Below are positions 33,892 through 43,300 of a stretch of DNA of 64,000 bases, in pieces. Both the position numbers and the translations under genes were made by a program. Origin of the DNA: Pseudothioglobus sp905182815 (GTDB lineage: Bacteria > Pseudomonadota > Gammaproteobacteria > PS1 > Pseudothioglobaceae); NCBI RefSeq assembly GCF_048087625.1, contig NZ_CP159805.1, positions 1,679,938 to 1,743,937 on the forward strand. Direction: 5' to 3'. Numbering within the stretch: the stretch's first letter is position 1; each line of letters starts with the position of its first letter. A model generated the notes under the pieces. The model ran no database searches and had not been told where the DNA came from. It worked only from the letters and a program-made list of their open reading frames with translations.

Positions 33892-34983
33892 ATGGGATTT
33901 AAATGTGGCATAGTTGGACTTCCAAATGTAGGTAAATCAACACTATTCAATGCGCTAACAATGGCGGGCATAGATTCAGAAAACTACCCCTTTTGTACGA
34001 TTGAGCCAAACGTTGGCATCGTGCCTGTTAATGATCCTCGATTACAAGGATTAGCAAACATCGTTACTCCAGAAAAAATTTTACCAACCACAATGGAGTT
34101 TGTAGATATTGCTGGATTGGTTGAGGGCGCTTCAAAAGGTGAAGGACTAGGAAATCAATTTCTTTCAAATATTCGTGAAACAGATGCAATCCTGCACGTT
34201 GTTCGATGCTTTGAAAATGATGACATCATTCATGTTTCAAACAAAGTTGATCCACTTGATGACATAGATACAATTAATACGGAGCTTGCCTTATCCGATC
34301 TTTTTAGCGCAGAAAAGGCCTACCAAAAAGCTATAAAAAACTCCAAATCAGGGCAAAAAGAAGGTCTGCCTTTAAAAAACTTGCTTGAAAAAATCCTACC
34401 AACTCTTGAAGAAGGCCATGCAGTTAGATCTCTTGTCTTTACTGAAGAAGAGGAAAAGCTAGTTAAGGGTCTGCAATTGCTTACTTCAAAGCCAGTTCTT
34501 TATGTTGCCAATGTAAGTGAAAATGGCTTTACAAACAATCCTCACTTATCTGCATTAACGAACTATGCAGATAATGAAAATAGTCAAGTTGTTGCTGTAT
34601 GTGCTGATATTGAGTCTGAAATTGCTGAGCTTGATGACGAAGACAAGCAAGGTTTTTTAGATGAGATGGGGCAATCTGAATCTGGCCTTGATCGCCTAAT
34701 TAAAGCGGGATATAGCTTGCTAGGGCTTCAAACATATTTTACCGCAGGTGTTAAAGAGGTTAGAGCCTGGACAATAAACATTGGAGATTCAGCTCCAATG
34801 GCCGCGGGTAAAATACATGGTGACTTTGAAAAAGGCTTTATTAGAGCTGAAACGATTTCATATGAAGACTTTATTCAATATAAAGGCGAAAAAGGGTCAA
34901 AAGACGCCGGCAAGTTGCGCTCTGAAGGAAAGGAATATGTTGTTAAAGATGGTGATGTAGTTCACTTTTTATTTAATGTATAA
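33892..34983 (+). CDS. ychF: Redox-regulated ATPase YchF
   Basis: The 363-residue Obg-family P-loop ATPase, the same length as E. coli YchF. The P-loop GLPNVGKS is at residues 8-15, then the G3 motif DIAGLVEGASKGEGLGNQFL. A coiled-coil region and the C-terminal TGS domain (TYFTAGVKEVRAWTI to VKDGDVVHFLFNV) follow. The canonical NKxD is replaced by NVSE, as usual for this ATP-specific subgroup. It binds ribosomes and takes part in stress responses. Confidence 0.97.
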   Translation: MGFKCGIVGLPNVGKSTLFNALTMAGIDSENYPFCTIEPNVGIVPVNDPRLQGLANIVTPEKILPTTMEFVDIAGLVEGASKGEGLGNQFLSNIRETDAILHVVRCFENDDIIHVSNKVDPLDDIDTINTELALSDLFSAEKAYQKAIKNSKSGQKEGLPLKNLLEKILPTLEEGHAVRSLVFTEEEEKLVKGLQLLTSKPVLYVANVSENGFTNNPHLSALTNYADNENSQVVAVCADIESEIAELDDEDKQGFLDEMGQSESGLDRLIKAGYSLLGLQTYFTAGVKEVRAWTINIGDSAPMAAGKIHGDFEKGFIRAETISYEDFIQYKGEKGSKDAGKLRSEGKEYVVKDGDVVHFLFNV

Positions 34984-34997
34984 CTGTTAATTTTTCA

Positions 34998-36524
34998 ATG
35001 AAAAATACAAAACTACTTTTAATTTTAGATGGCTGGGGCTATTCTCAAAACACTGAGAATAACGCAATAGCAATGGCCAATACCCCTAACTGGAATCATC
35101 TTATTGATACCTACCCTAATACGTTAATTGGTACCTCTGGAAAAAGTGTTGGACTGCCGGAAGGCCAAATGGGCAATTCAGAAGTAGGCCACTTAACAAT
35201 TGGTGCGGGAAGAATTGTTGAGCAAGATTTCACCAGAATAGGTAATGACATTAAAAGTGGTGCTTTCTTCAGCAATAAAAATTTGTGCAAAGCACTTGAC
35301 TCTGCTAAGGCTAATAATAAAGCAGTGCATATTCTTGGACTCTTATCTGATGGAGGAGTTCACTCTCACCAAGACCACATTTATGCGGCTCTTGAGCTGG
35401 CAAAACAAAAAGGCTGCAAAGAGGTTTATTTTCATGTCTTTACAGATGGGCGTGATACGCCGCCAAACAGTGCCTCAAAATTTATTGAACTGCTGGAGTT
35501 AAAAATCTCTGAGCTAAATTTAGGTAAAATTGTTTCAGTAGTAGGAAGGTTCTATGCAATGGATCGAGACAATCGCTGGGAGAGGGTTTCAAAAGCTTAT
35601 GAATTAATATCTTCTGGAAAAGGAGATCGTAAAGCAGATTCTGCAAAAAATGCAATCCAAATGGCCTATGAAGAAGGCGAAAATGATGAGTTTATTGCTC
35701 CTACAATTATTGGTGAACCTGTAAAAATTAATAATGGTGATACAGTAATCTTTATGAATTATCGTGCAGATCGTGCAAGAGAAATAACTCAAGCTCTAAC
35801 TTCAGAAATATTTGATGGATTTGATAGGCATGCGTTCAAAAAATGCAATTTTATTTGCCTCACAGAGTTCAAGAAAGACTTTAATCTTGAGTGCGCTTAT
35901 CCTCCAATATCTGTCTTTAACACTCTGGGTTACTATATTTCAAGCCTTGGTTTTAGTCAGCTTAGAATTGCTGAAACTGAAAAATACGCACACGTTACCT
36001 TTTTCTTTAATGGGGGCGTTGAGACAATACTTGCTGGAGAAGAAAGAAAGCTTATTCAATCGCCTAATGTAAAAACTTATGATTTAAAGCCGGAAATGAG
36101 TGCATACGAATTAACTGAAAATCTTATTTCAGAACTTAAATCTCGAAAACATAAACTGGTTGTTTGTAATTTTGCCAACACAGACATGGTTGGGCACACT
36201 GGAAACCTTGAGGCGGCCATTAAAGCCGTTGAAGCAGTCGATAGCTGCTTAGGAAAAATTCACCAGGCATGTCTAGAGTCTGAAACCGAAGTTCTCATTA
36301 CTGCAGACCATGGAAATGTAGAACAAATGTTAGACCCTGAAACGCAAAAAAACCATACTGCACATACAACTAATCCAGTCCCTTTAATATATGTTGGGAA
36401 AAGGAAAAGCTCACTATTGGGCCCACATATTGGTACACTTGCAGACCTAGCGCCTTCGCTTTTGGAGCTTATGGAAATTGATCAGCCAAAAGAAATGACA
36501 GGCCAAAGCCTTTTTATAGAATAA
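34998..36524 (+). CDS. gpmI: 2,3-bisphosphoglycerate-independent phosphoglycerate mutase
   Basis: A 508-residue Mn-dependent glycolytic/gluconeogenic enzyme of the alkaline-phosphatase fold. It opens LLLILDGWGYS with a metal Asp, carries the phosphoserine Ser61 in GNSEVGHLTIGAGR, then HVFTDGRDTPP, and the C-terminal metal block ITADHGNVEQM and NHTAHTTNPVPL. Normal length. Between ychF (14 bp) and rpe (12 bp). Confidence 0.97.
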   Translation: MKNTKLLLILDGWGYSQNTENNAIAMANTPNWNHLIDTYPNTLIGTSGKSVGLPEGQMGNSEVGHLTIGAGRIVEQDFTRIGNDIKSGAFFSNKNLCKALDSAKANNKAVHILGLLSDGGVHSHQDHIYAALELAKQKGCKEVYFHVFTDGRDTPPNSASKFIELLELKISELNLGKIVSVVGRFYAMDRDNRWERVSKAYELISSGKGDRKADSAKNAIQMAYEEGENDEFIAPTIIGEPVKINNGDTVIFMNYRADRAREITQALTSEIFDGFDRHAFKKCNFICLTEFKKDFNLECAYPPISVFNTLGYYISSLGFSQLRIAETEKYAHVTFFFNGGVETILAGEERKLIQSPNVKTYDLKPEMSAYELTENLISELKSRKHKLVVCNFANTDMVGHTGNLEAAIKAVEAVDSCLGKIHQACLESETEVLITADHGNVEQMLDPETQKNHTAHTTNPVPLIYVGKRKSSLLGPHIGTLADLAPSLLELMEIDQPKEMTGQSLFIE

Positions 36525-36536
36525 ACGGAGACTAAA

Positions 36537-37211
36537 ATGAAGCAACCAAACTTTATCGCCCCCTCAATACTTTCAGCAGATTTTGCTAAGCTTGGAGAAG
36601 AGGTTGATAATGTTTTAGTTGCTGGTGCCGACATTGTTCATTTTGATGTCATGGATAATCACTATGTGCCAAACCTTACAATTGGGCCTTTAGTTTGCGA
36701 AGCACTGAGAAATCATGGTGTTACTGCACCAATCGATGTTCACTTAATGGTCAAGCCAGTCGATAGAATTATTCCTGACTTTGCAAAAGCGGGGGCTTCT
36801 TACATCACATTTCACCCCGAAGCCTCTGATCATATAGACCGCACAATAGGGCTTATAAAAGAAAATGGCTGCAAAGCAGGTTTAGTTTTTAACCCAGCAA
36901 CCTCACTTCACTATTTAGAGCATGTAATCGATCAACTTGACATGATACTGCTGATGTCAGTAAATCCAGGATTTGGAGGTCAGTCTTTCATAGCCTCGTC
37001 TTTAGAAAAATTGAAAATTGTAAGAAAATTAATTGATGAAAAAGGCCTTAGCACAAGACTTGAGGTTGATGGTGGCGTTAAAGTTGACAATATTCAAGAA
37101 ATTGCGGCAGCTGGTGCTGATACATTTGTCGCCGGGTCAGCAATTTTTAATACTGAAAATTACAAGTTAACGATTGACAAAATGCGCAAAGAGCTGGCTT
37201 TAGCTAAATAA
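36537..37211 (+). CDS. rpe: Ribulose-phosphate 3-epimerase
   Basis: A 224-residue TIM barrel interconverting ribulose- and xylulose-5-phosphate in the pentose-phosphate pathway, and in the Calvin cycle in autotrophs. It begins IAPSILSADFAKLGEEV, has VHFDVMDNHYVPNLTIGP, the SVNPGFGGQSF loop and EVDGGVKVDNI. Preceded by a CGGAGA ribosome site and packed behind gpmI. Confidence 0.97.
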   Translation: MKQPNFIAPSILSADFAKLGEEVDNVLVAGADIVHFDVMDNHYVPNLTIGPLVCEALRNHGVTAPIDVHLMVKPVDRIIPDFAKAGASYITFHPEASDHIDRTIGLIKENGCKAGLVFNPATSLHYLEHVIDQLDMILLMSVNPGFGGQSFIASSLEKLKIVRKLIDEKGLSTRLEVDGGVKVDNIQEIAAAGADTFVAGSAIFNTENYKLTIDKMRKELALAK

Positions 37212-37251
37212 CCTTTAAGACAAAATTTAAACCACCTCAATAGCCAGTTGT

Positions 37252-37265
37252 GAGAAAATATTCTC
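37252..37265. promoter_or_regulatory. Palindrome in the metY promoter region
   Basis: GAGAA-AATA-TTCTC is a perfect 5-4-5 inverted repeat 24 bp upstream of the metY start, in the only sizeable gap (77 bp) before the metY operon. It overlaps the region where a -35 box would sit. It resembles an operator, but the regulator is unknown and it does not look like a MetJ box. Confidence 0.3.
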
Positions 37266-37288
37266 TTTGTTTTTTAAACTGAGCATTT

Positions 37289-38590
37289 ATGGGAAAGTCA
37301 TCCTTTTTTGGTCCTGAAACAATATCTTTGCATTCTGGTTATCAGCCAGAATCGTCTTTTGGAAGCAGAGCAGTTCCTATATACCAAACCACCTCTTATG
37401 TTTTCGAAACAGTTGACGATGCTGCAGCTCTTTTTAATATTGAAAAAGGTGGTCACATATATAGCCGAATGACCAATCCAACAGTTGCGGTTTTAGAGCA
37501 GCGAATTGCTGCACTTGAAGGTGGTGTTGGAGCTATTTGTACTGCTTCAGGCATGAGCGCACTTTTTGTTACTTTTATTAGCCTGTGTTCTGCAGGAGAT
37601 CATATTGTAAGTGCGTCACAAATTTATGGTTCGACAGCAACACTTCTAAAACACACTCTTAAAAGGTTTAATATAGAATGTACCTTTGTTTCTATAAATG
37701 ATGAAAAAGCCCTAAAAGACGCAATACAAGAAAATACTAAGCTTGTGTTTTGTGAGTCAATAGGAAATCCAGGGCTCGAGGTTTCTGACCTTCCTAAAAT
37801 TGCTGAAATCGCCCATCAAAATAACTTGCCGCTTGTTGTGGATGCTACTTTTGCTACGCCTGTATTATGCAAGCCTTTAGAGCACGGCGTTGATGTAGTT
37901 GTTCACTCAGTCACAAAATGGATTGGTGGGCATGGAGTTGCTGTTGGAGGGGTAATTGTTGATGGCGGTTCTTTTGACTGGGGTTCTAGCAACAAACACC
38001 CAACCCTAACAACACCTTATGAGCCATTTCATGGTATAAATTTTTGGGAAGAATTTGGTCCCTCTGCCCTATCAATGAAAATTAGAGCAGAATCAATGCG
38101 TGATTTTGGTCCAGCAATGAGCCCTCATAGTGCATTTTTGATTCTTCAAGGAATAGAAACTCTCACCCTTAGAATGAATCAACATGTAAAAAATGCGGTT
38201 AAACTTGCAAAGTGGCTCCTAGAACAATCCGCTGTTATGTGGGTTAACCATCCAGATTTACCCGAAAACCCAACTTATGAAATTGCTCAAAAGCTATTTC
38301 CAAATGGTGCTGGCTCTATGCTTTGCTTTGGGGTCAAAGGGGGCAGAGAAGGTGGTGCGGCATTTATCAATGCACTAAAATTATCATCTAATTTAGCAAA
38401 TGTTGGTGACTCAAGAACCTTAGTTCTTCATCCAGCTAGTACTACTCACTCGCGCCTTGATGAAGAAGCAATGAAAGCAGCTGGAAGTAGTGTTGACTTA
38501 ATACGCGTATCTGTTGGAATAGAATCTGTAACAGATATTATTAGTGACTTCAAATCTGGGCTTAAAGCAGTAGAAAAGGCAATTTCATAA
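37289..38590 (+). CDS. metY: O-acetylhomoserine sulfhydrylase (aminocarboxypropyltransferase)
   Basis: A 433-residue PLP enzyme of the Cys/Met-metabolism family. The PLP lysine is Lys210 in VVVHSVTKWIGGHG; other marks are FGSRAVPIYQTTSYVF and IYSRMTNPTVAVLE. The length of about 430 and the insert after the lysine (NKHPTLTTPYEPFHGINFWEEFG) distinguish MetY from cystathionine gamma-synthase. It makes homocysteine from O-acetylhomoserine and sulfide, or methionine if methanethiol is used. The next gene starts in its stop codon. Confidence 0.93.
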   Translation: MGKSSFFGPETISLHSGYQPESSFGSRAVPIYQTTSYVFETVDDAAALFNIEKGGHIYSRMTNPTVAVLEQRIAALEGGVGAICTASGMSALFVTFISLCSAGDHIVSASQIYGSTATLLKHTLKRFNIECTFVSINDEKALKDAIQENTKLVFCESIGNPGLEVSDLPKIAEIAHQNNLPLVVDATFATPVLCKPLEHGVDVVVHSVTKWIGGHGVAVGGVIVDGGSFDWGSSNKHPTLTTPYEPFHGINFWEEFGPSALSMKIRAESMRDFGPAMSPHSAFLILQGIETLTLRMNQHVKNAVKLAKWLLEQSAVMWVNHPDLPENPTYEIAQKLFPNGAGSMLCFGVKGGREGGAAFINALKLSSNLANVGDSRTLVLHPASTTHSRLDEEAMKAAGSSVDLIRVSVGIESVTDIISDFKSGLKAVEKAIS

Positions 38591-39381
38591 TGAATATTGT
38601 TGTTGATGGAGAAAATATTTTTGTAGCCACCGGTGGCTGTGCATTTGATCCCAAAAAACCTACTGTGGTGTTTATTCATGGAAGTGGTCTAGACCATAGG
38701 TCTTGGGCCCTTCAGGCTAGATGGTTTGCTTTTCATGGTTTTTCAGTATTTGCACCTGACCTGCCAGGTCATAGCCTTTCAGAAGGTAAGCCTTTAAAAA
38801 CAATTGAAGAGATGGGCAAATGGCTTGGAAAAACTCTTAAACTAGCAGGCTGTGAATCAATACATCTTGTTGGCCACTCTCAAGGATTTCTTGTTGCTTT
38901 GGAGACAGCCAGCTCTTTAGGGGCAAAACTAAAAACACTAACTGCTGTTGCAACTGCTGCCTCAATACCTGTTAACGAAGCTCTGGTTGACGCAGCCAAA
39001 AAGACACCTATTGATGCAGCTGATATGTTGCTCAAGTGGGGGTTTGGCTCTCAGTCACAATCAGGTAGTAGTGCTGTTCCAGGAATGCAGCCTATAGGAA
39101 TTGGTCGACAAATAATGGCTAATAATCCCCTAGCAGAAGATCTTATTGCTTGCACTGAATATAAAAATGGCATAAATTGTGCTAAAAATATCAACATTCC
39201 ATCTAATGTTATTCTCGCAACAGAAGACAAAAATACGCCTCTTCGATTCGGCTTAGAATTAGCTGAGCTGCTGAATGCTGAGACTACGACTATTTCTAAT
39301 GCAGGCCATATGCTTCCAATAGAGTCTCCAAAAGATACTCTTGACGCTATTAAATCATTCATTCTAAAAAACTCTTCATGA
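38590..39381 (+). CDS. Alpha/beta hydrolase
   Basis: 263 residues with the alpha/beta-hydrolase core: oxyanion FIHGSGLDHRSW, nucleophile elbow GHSQG with Ser97, acid in ATEDKNTPL and His in SNAGHMLPIE. The substrate is unknown; the position between metY and a beta-oxidation enzyme hints at a thioester or ester hydrolase acting in the same pathway. It overlaps the upstream stop by 1 bp and the downstream start by 4 bp. Confidence 0.8.
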   Translation: MNIVVDGENIFVATGGCAFDPKKPTVVFIHGSGLDHRSWALQARWFAFHGFSVFAPDLPGHSLSEGKPLKTIEEMGKWLGKTLKLAGCESIHLVGHSQGFLVALETASSLGAKLKTLTAVATAASIPVNEALVDAAKKTPIDAADMLLKWGFGSQSQSGSSAVPGMQPIGIGRQIMANNPLAEDLIACTEYKNGINCAKNINIPSNVILATEDKNTPLRFGLELAELLNAETTTISNAGHMLPIESPKDTLDAIKSFILKNSS

Positions 39382-41675
39382 CAAATCAAATTAAAAAAGT
39401 TGGCGTTATTGGCGCCGGAACAATGGGGGCTGGAATTGCTGGTCAAGTTGCAAATGCTGGGGTAGAAGTCTGGCTTCTTGACCTTCCTAGTGAGGGTGAG
39501 AACGTAAACAGCCTAGCGGCTAAAGGCCTTGAAAGGCTTAAAGACCCAGACATGCCTGGCCTTATGAGTAAAGAGGCGGAAAGCCTTATAAGAATTGGAA
39601 ACACGCGTGATCACTTCCATGAGCTTGAGGATTGCGATTGGATTGCTGAAGCTGTTGTAGAGAGGCTTGATATTAAGCAAGCCCTTTATCAAAAGTTAAA
39701 TGAAGGTTGTAAAGAGTCAACCATTATTACCTCTAATACCTCAACGATTCCCATTAGTCTTCTGACAAAAGGAATGCCAAAAAAGTTTTGTGAGCGCTTT
39801 GCAATAACTCATTTTTTCAACCCAGTTAGATTCATGAGATTACTTGAATTGGTGCGTGGTGAATTTACTAGAGATGAAGTAATTGATACTCTTGATTTAT
39901 TTAGTGAGAAAATACTTGGAAAAGGTGTTGTCTCATGCTCAGATACGCCTGGCTTTCTTGCTAATAGAGTAGGTGTTTTTGCTATCCAGTGTGCCCTTCA
40001 TAAAGCCTTTGAATATAAGCTATCACCAACAGAAGCGGATGCTTTTTTTGGCAGACCTCTAGGTCTTCCAAAGACAGGGGTTTTTGGACTATATGATTTA
40101 ATAGGCATTGATCTTATGGCTGATGTTGTCAAAAGCCTCGTAAGTATACTTCCAGAAAATGATGCTTTTCATAAGTACTCGTCTCAAATTAAGTTTATGA
40201 GCAAAATGATTGCAAATGGCCAAACTGGAAATAAAAATGAAAAAGGTTTTTATAAACAAATTGGTGATGAAAGACAAGTAATTGATTTATCGAATGGAAG
40301 TTATGGTCCTCATGAGCGCTTAAAGACCCCTCTTCTTAAAGAGGCAGAAAAAATTGGGGTCTCTTTTATTATTAAAGACACAAGCCCGTATGGTCTTTAT
40401 ATATGGGATGTTATTTCAGAAACGCTCTGCTATGCTGCTTCTCTGGTACCAGAGGTCACTGATGATTTAACGCAGATAGATGATGCTATGAAGCTTGGCT
40501 ATAACTGGGTTCAGGGGCCATTTGAGCTGTTAGATGAAATTGGAATTGAGTACTTTGTTGACAGACTACAAGCTGATGGTAGAGACGTTCCAGAGTTTCT
40601 TCTTAAGGCTATTAACAATAAATTTTATATCAATTCAAAATCTGGATTAAGCTCCCTTTCACCTAGTGGAAATCTAAAACCAATTATCAGGCCAGATGGT
40701 GTGCTTAGATTTTCTGAAGTGCGACAAACCCTCAAAGCAATCAATTCAAATGAGTCTGCTAGCTGGTTTGAATACGAAGGCGCGGCAATTGTTGAGTTTC
40801 ACTCAAAAGCTAATGCTCTTGATAGTGGGTCTTTAGATATGATTTCTGATGCAATATCTGAGTCTGAAAAAAAGGGCTTACGAGGCGTGGTAATTCACAA
40901 TGACTTCCAGCATTTCTCATGTGGGGTTAGTCTTTGGAGTGTTAGAAATTGCTTTGAAAAAAATGACTTTGATGCTCTTGATGCATTTCTTATTTACTTT
41001 CAAAACACAATGCTACAAATGAGAAATTCAAAACTACCTGTAATTGCTGCCCCTGTTGGCATGTCAATTGGTGGTGGCTTTGAAGTTGTCCTTCATGCGG
41101 ATCATGTTGTTGGTCATGCTAACTCTGTCATGGGCCTTGTTGAGTCATTTATGGGGGTTGTTCCAGCTGGTGGTGGATGTAAAGAAACACTATATAGGTG
41201 GTCTGAAAGTTTAGGAGACGGTCGGAAAGGTGCCTGGAAATCATTTATGAATATTGGACTTGGTAGAAAAGCCAACTCTCCACAAGAAGCTGATGCTCTA
41301 TCAATGAGAAGAGCTAATGATGTCTTTCATATGAATAGAGACCGCATACTGACTGATGCGCTTTCATCGATTGAGACAACCTCAAAAGCAAAAGCCCGAA
41401 ATCCCCTCGCACTTTCTGGCGTAGACCACTTTGAAGAAATGCTGCAATGGCTTACAACAAATCATAAAAATGGCATGCTTACGCCACATGATGTGACTGT
41501 TGGAACTGAGATTGGAAGAATTATGACTGGTGGAAATTGTGCTTCTGGTACTATTTTTACTGAACAAGATATTTTAGATGCTGAGCGCTCTTCATTCCTC
41601 ACTCTTGCTCAAACGCAAGAAACGCAAGCAAGAATTGTATCTATGTTAGATAATGGAATTACGCTTAGAAATTAA
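39378..41675 (+). CDS. FadN-like 3-hydroxyacyl-CoA dehydrogenase/enoyl-CoA hydratase fusion
   Basis: 765 residues with dehydrogenase first and hydratase second, the domain order of FadN rather than FadB. Residues 5-190 are the NAD-binding domain with GAGTMG (12-17) and NTSTIPIS, followed by the HCDH C-terminal repeats (HFFNPVRFMRLLELV, DTPGFLANRVG). From about residue 455 comes a crotonase domain with the glutamates of GGGFEVVLHADH and LVESFMGVVPAGGG retained, so both activities look intact. It should hydrate and oxidise an enoyl-CoA made by the acyl-CoA dehydrogenase at the end of the operon. No thiolase gene is in the window. Confidence 0.88.
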   Translation: MTNQIKKVGVIGAGTMGAGIAGQVANAGVEVWLLDLPSEGENVNSLAAKGLERLKDPDMPGLMSKEAESLIRIGNTRDHFHELEDCDWIAEAVVERLDIKQALYQKLNEGCKESTIITSNTSTIPISLLTKGMPKKFCERFAITHFFNPVRFMRLLELVRGEFTRDEVIDTLDLFSEKILGKGVVSCSDTPGFLANRVGVFAIQCALHKAFEYKLSPTEADAFFGRPLGLPKTGVFGLYDLIGIDLMADVVKSLVSILPENDAFHKYSSQIKFMSKMIANGQTGNKNEKGFYKQIGDERQVIDLSNGSYGPHERLKTPLLKEAEKIGVSFIIKDTSPYGLYIWDVISETLCYAASLVPEVTDDLTQIDDAMKLGYNWVQGPFELLDEIGIEYFVDRLQADGRDVPEFLLKAINNKFYINSKSGLSSLSPSGNLKPIIRPDGVLRFSEVRQTLKAINSNESASWFEYEGAAIVEFHSKANALDSGSLDMISDAISESEKKGLRGVVIHNDFQHFSCGVSLWSVRNCFEKNDFDALDAFLIYFQNTMLQMRNSKLPVIAAPVGMSIGGGFEVVLHADHVVGHANSVMGLVESFMGVVPAGGGCKETLYRWSESLGDGRKGAWKSFMNIGLGRKANSPQEADALSMRRANDVFHMNRDRILTDALSSIETTSKAKARNPLALSGVDHFEEMLQWLTTNHKNGMLTPHDVTVGTEIGRIMTGGNCASGTIFTEQDILDAERSSFLTLAQTQETQARIVSMLDNGITLRN

Positions 41676-41686
41676 CCGTTAATGCT

Positions 41687-43300
41687 ATGAAAAAAAATCC
41701 TGCAAATTTTATACCTCTTTCACCGCTTTCGTTCTTCCATAGAACAGCGGATGTTTATGGTCAGCACACTTCTGTAATTTATGAAAATAGAGCTTACACT
41801 TGGAGTGAGTCAAGAGAAAGATGCGTTCGAATTGCCTCAAGTCTAAAAAGTTATGGCATAAAGCCAGGTGATACTGTCTCGGTACTGGCATTTAACACCC
41901 CAGAAATGTTTGAATCACATTTTTCAATTCCAATGGCTGGCGCAATCCTAAACACTATAAATATTAGACTTGATGCCGCAACAATTGCATACATTTTTGA
42001 CGACAGTAATGCAAAGATGCTCTTTGTTGACAGAGAGCTTTTTGCAGTTGCATCTGAGGCCCTCTCTATGACTTCAGTTAGTCCAAAAATAGTAGTAATA
42101 AACGATTCTTTTGCTGAATCACAGCCTGATATTTCTTCAGATATAACTGATTATGAATCACTAGTTGTAAATGGAGATCCTCTATATAACTGGCAAATGC
42201 CTGATGATGAGTGGAGCCCACTTTCACTCAGCTACACCTCTGGAACAACTGGAAAACCTAAAGGTGTCGTCTATCATCATCGTGGCTCTTATTTAATGAG
42301 TATGGGTACTGTGATTGGCTGGAGCCTTCCCAACCACCCGGTTTATCTGTACTCAGTTCCATTATTTCACTGCAATGGCTGGGGCCATGCTTGGACAATG
42401 GCTGCGATCGCTGGAACTATAGTTTGCCTTAGGACTTTTGCCCCTGAAAAAGTATTTAACCTCCTTGAACAGCATAATGTAACTCACTTTGGTGGAGCTC
42501 CTATAATGCTCAATATGCTTGCCAACGCGCCTAAAGAAACGCAAAAATATTTTGAGAGAGAAATTAAAGTAATGACTGCTGGCGCACCTCCTCCTGCAAA
42601 AGTTTTAGAGAGCATGATGAAACTAGGATTTAATGTTATGCATGTATATGGATTGACTGAAACGTATGGACATATCCTTCAAGCCGCACCTCAAGCATCT
42701 TGGCTTAATGAGAGTCCAGCCGAGCTTGCTAAATTAAGCTCAAGGCAGGGAGTAAGATTCCCAATGACCGAGGATGTTAGCGTCATTGATCAAGAGACTG
42801 GGCAGCGAGTTCCGCATGACGGAGAGGCGATTGGTGAAATTGTAATTCGCTGTAACACTTGTATGATGGGCTATTGGAACAGCCCCAAGGCAACAGAAGA
42901 GGCATTTGCAGGTGGCTGGTTTCATAGTGGCGACCTAGCAGTAATTCATAGTGATGGCTATATTCAAATTAAAGACAGATCAAAAGACATCATCATATCG
43001 GGTGGTGAGAATATTTCTTCCGTGGAGGTTGAAAATGTACTTTATCAACATCCTGCAGTCGGAGAAGCAGCAGTTGTAGCAATGCCAAATGAGACTTGGG
43101 GAGAAGTGCCGTGTGCATTTGTAGAACTCAAGTCTAACCAAGAGGCTTCTGAAGATGAGCTTATAGCCTTTTGCAAAAACAATATGGCTAAATTTAAAAG
43201 GCCAAAAAAAGTTGTCTTTGGGCCGCTGCCAAAAACCGCAACTGGGAAAATACAAAAACACGAGCTTAGAGCGTCAGTTAAAAACCTAGGAGAAGAATAA
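41687..43300 (+). CDS. Acyl-CoA synthetase (AMP-forming)
   Basis: A 537-residue ANL-superfamily ligase. The P-loop-like SYTSGTTGKPKG is at 183-194, then VYGLTETYGH, GWFHSGDLA, the DRSKDIIISGGENISSVEVEN hinge region and the catalytic C-terminal Lys motif KTATGKIQK. The opening NFIPLSPLSFFHRTADVYG is typical of the short/medium-chain or AAE-type ligases, which can act on branched or modified acids. The substrate is unknown. It is 11 bp from the FadN-like gene and overlaps the dehydrogenase start by 1 bp. Confidence 0.9.
   Translation: MKKNPANFIPLSPLSFFHRTADVYGQHTSVIYENRAYTWSESRERCVRIASSLKSYGIKPGDTVSVLAFNTPEMFESHFSIPMAGAILNTINIRLDAATIAYIFDDSNAKMLFVDRELFAVASEALSMTSVSPKIVVINDSFAESQPDISSDITDYESLVVNGDPLYNWQMPDDEWSPLSLSYTSGTTGKPKGVVYHHRGSYLMSMGTVIGWSLPNHPVYLYSVPLFHCNGWGHAWTMAAIAGTIVCLRTFAPEKVFNLLEQHNVTHFGGAPIMLNMLANAPKETQKYFEREIKVMTAGAPPPAKVLESMMKLGFNVMHVYGLTETYGHILQAAPQASWLNESPAELAKLSSRQGVRFPMTEDVSVIDQETGQRVPHDGEAIGEIVIRCNTCMMGYWNSPKATEEAFAGGWFHSGDLAVIHSDGYIQIKDRSKDIIISGGENISSVEVENVLYQHPAVGEAAVVAMPNETWGEVPCAFVELKSNQEASEDELIAFCKNNMAKFKRPKKVVFGPLPKTATGKIQKHELRASVKNLGEE

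Noticed and set aside
41687..43300. Naming the acyl-CoA ligase DmdB
   Set aside because: Its N-terminal pattern fits general AAE-type short/medium-chain ligases; the DMSP link rests mainly on the DmdC-like dehydrogenase and metY context.
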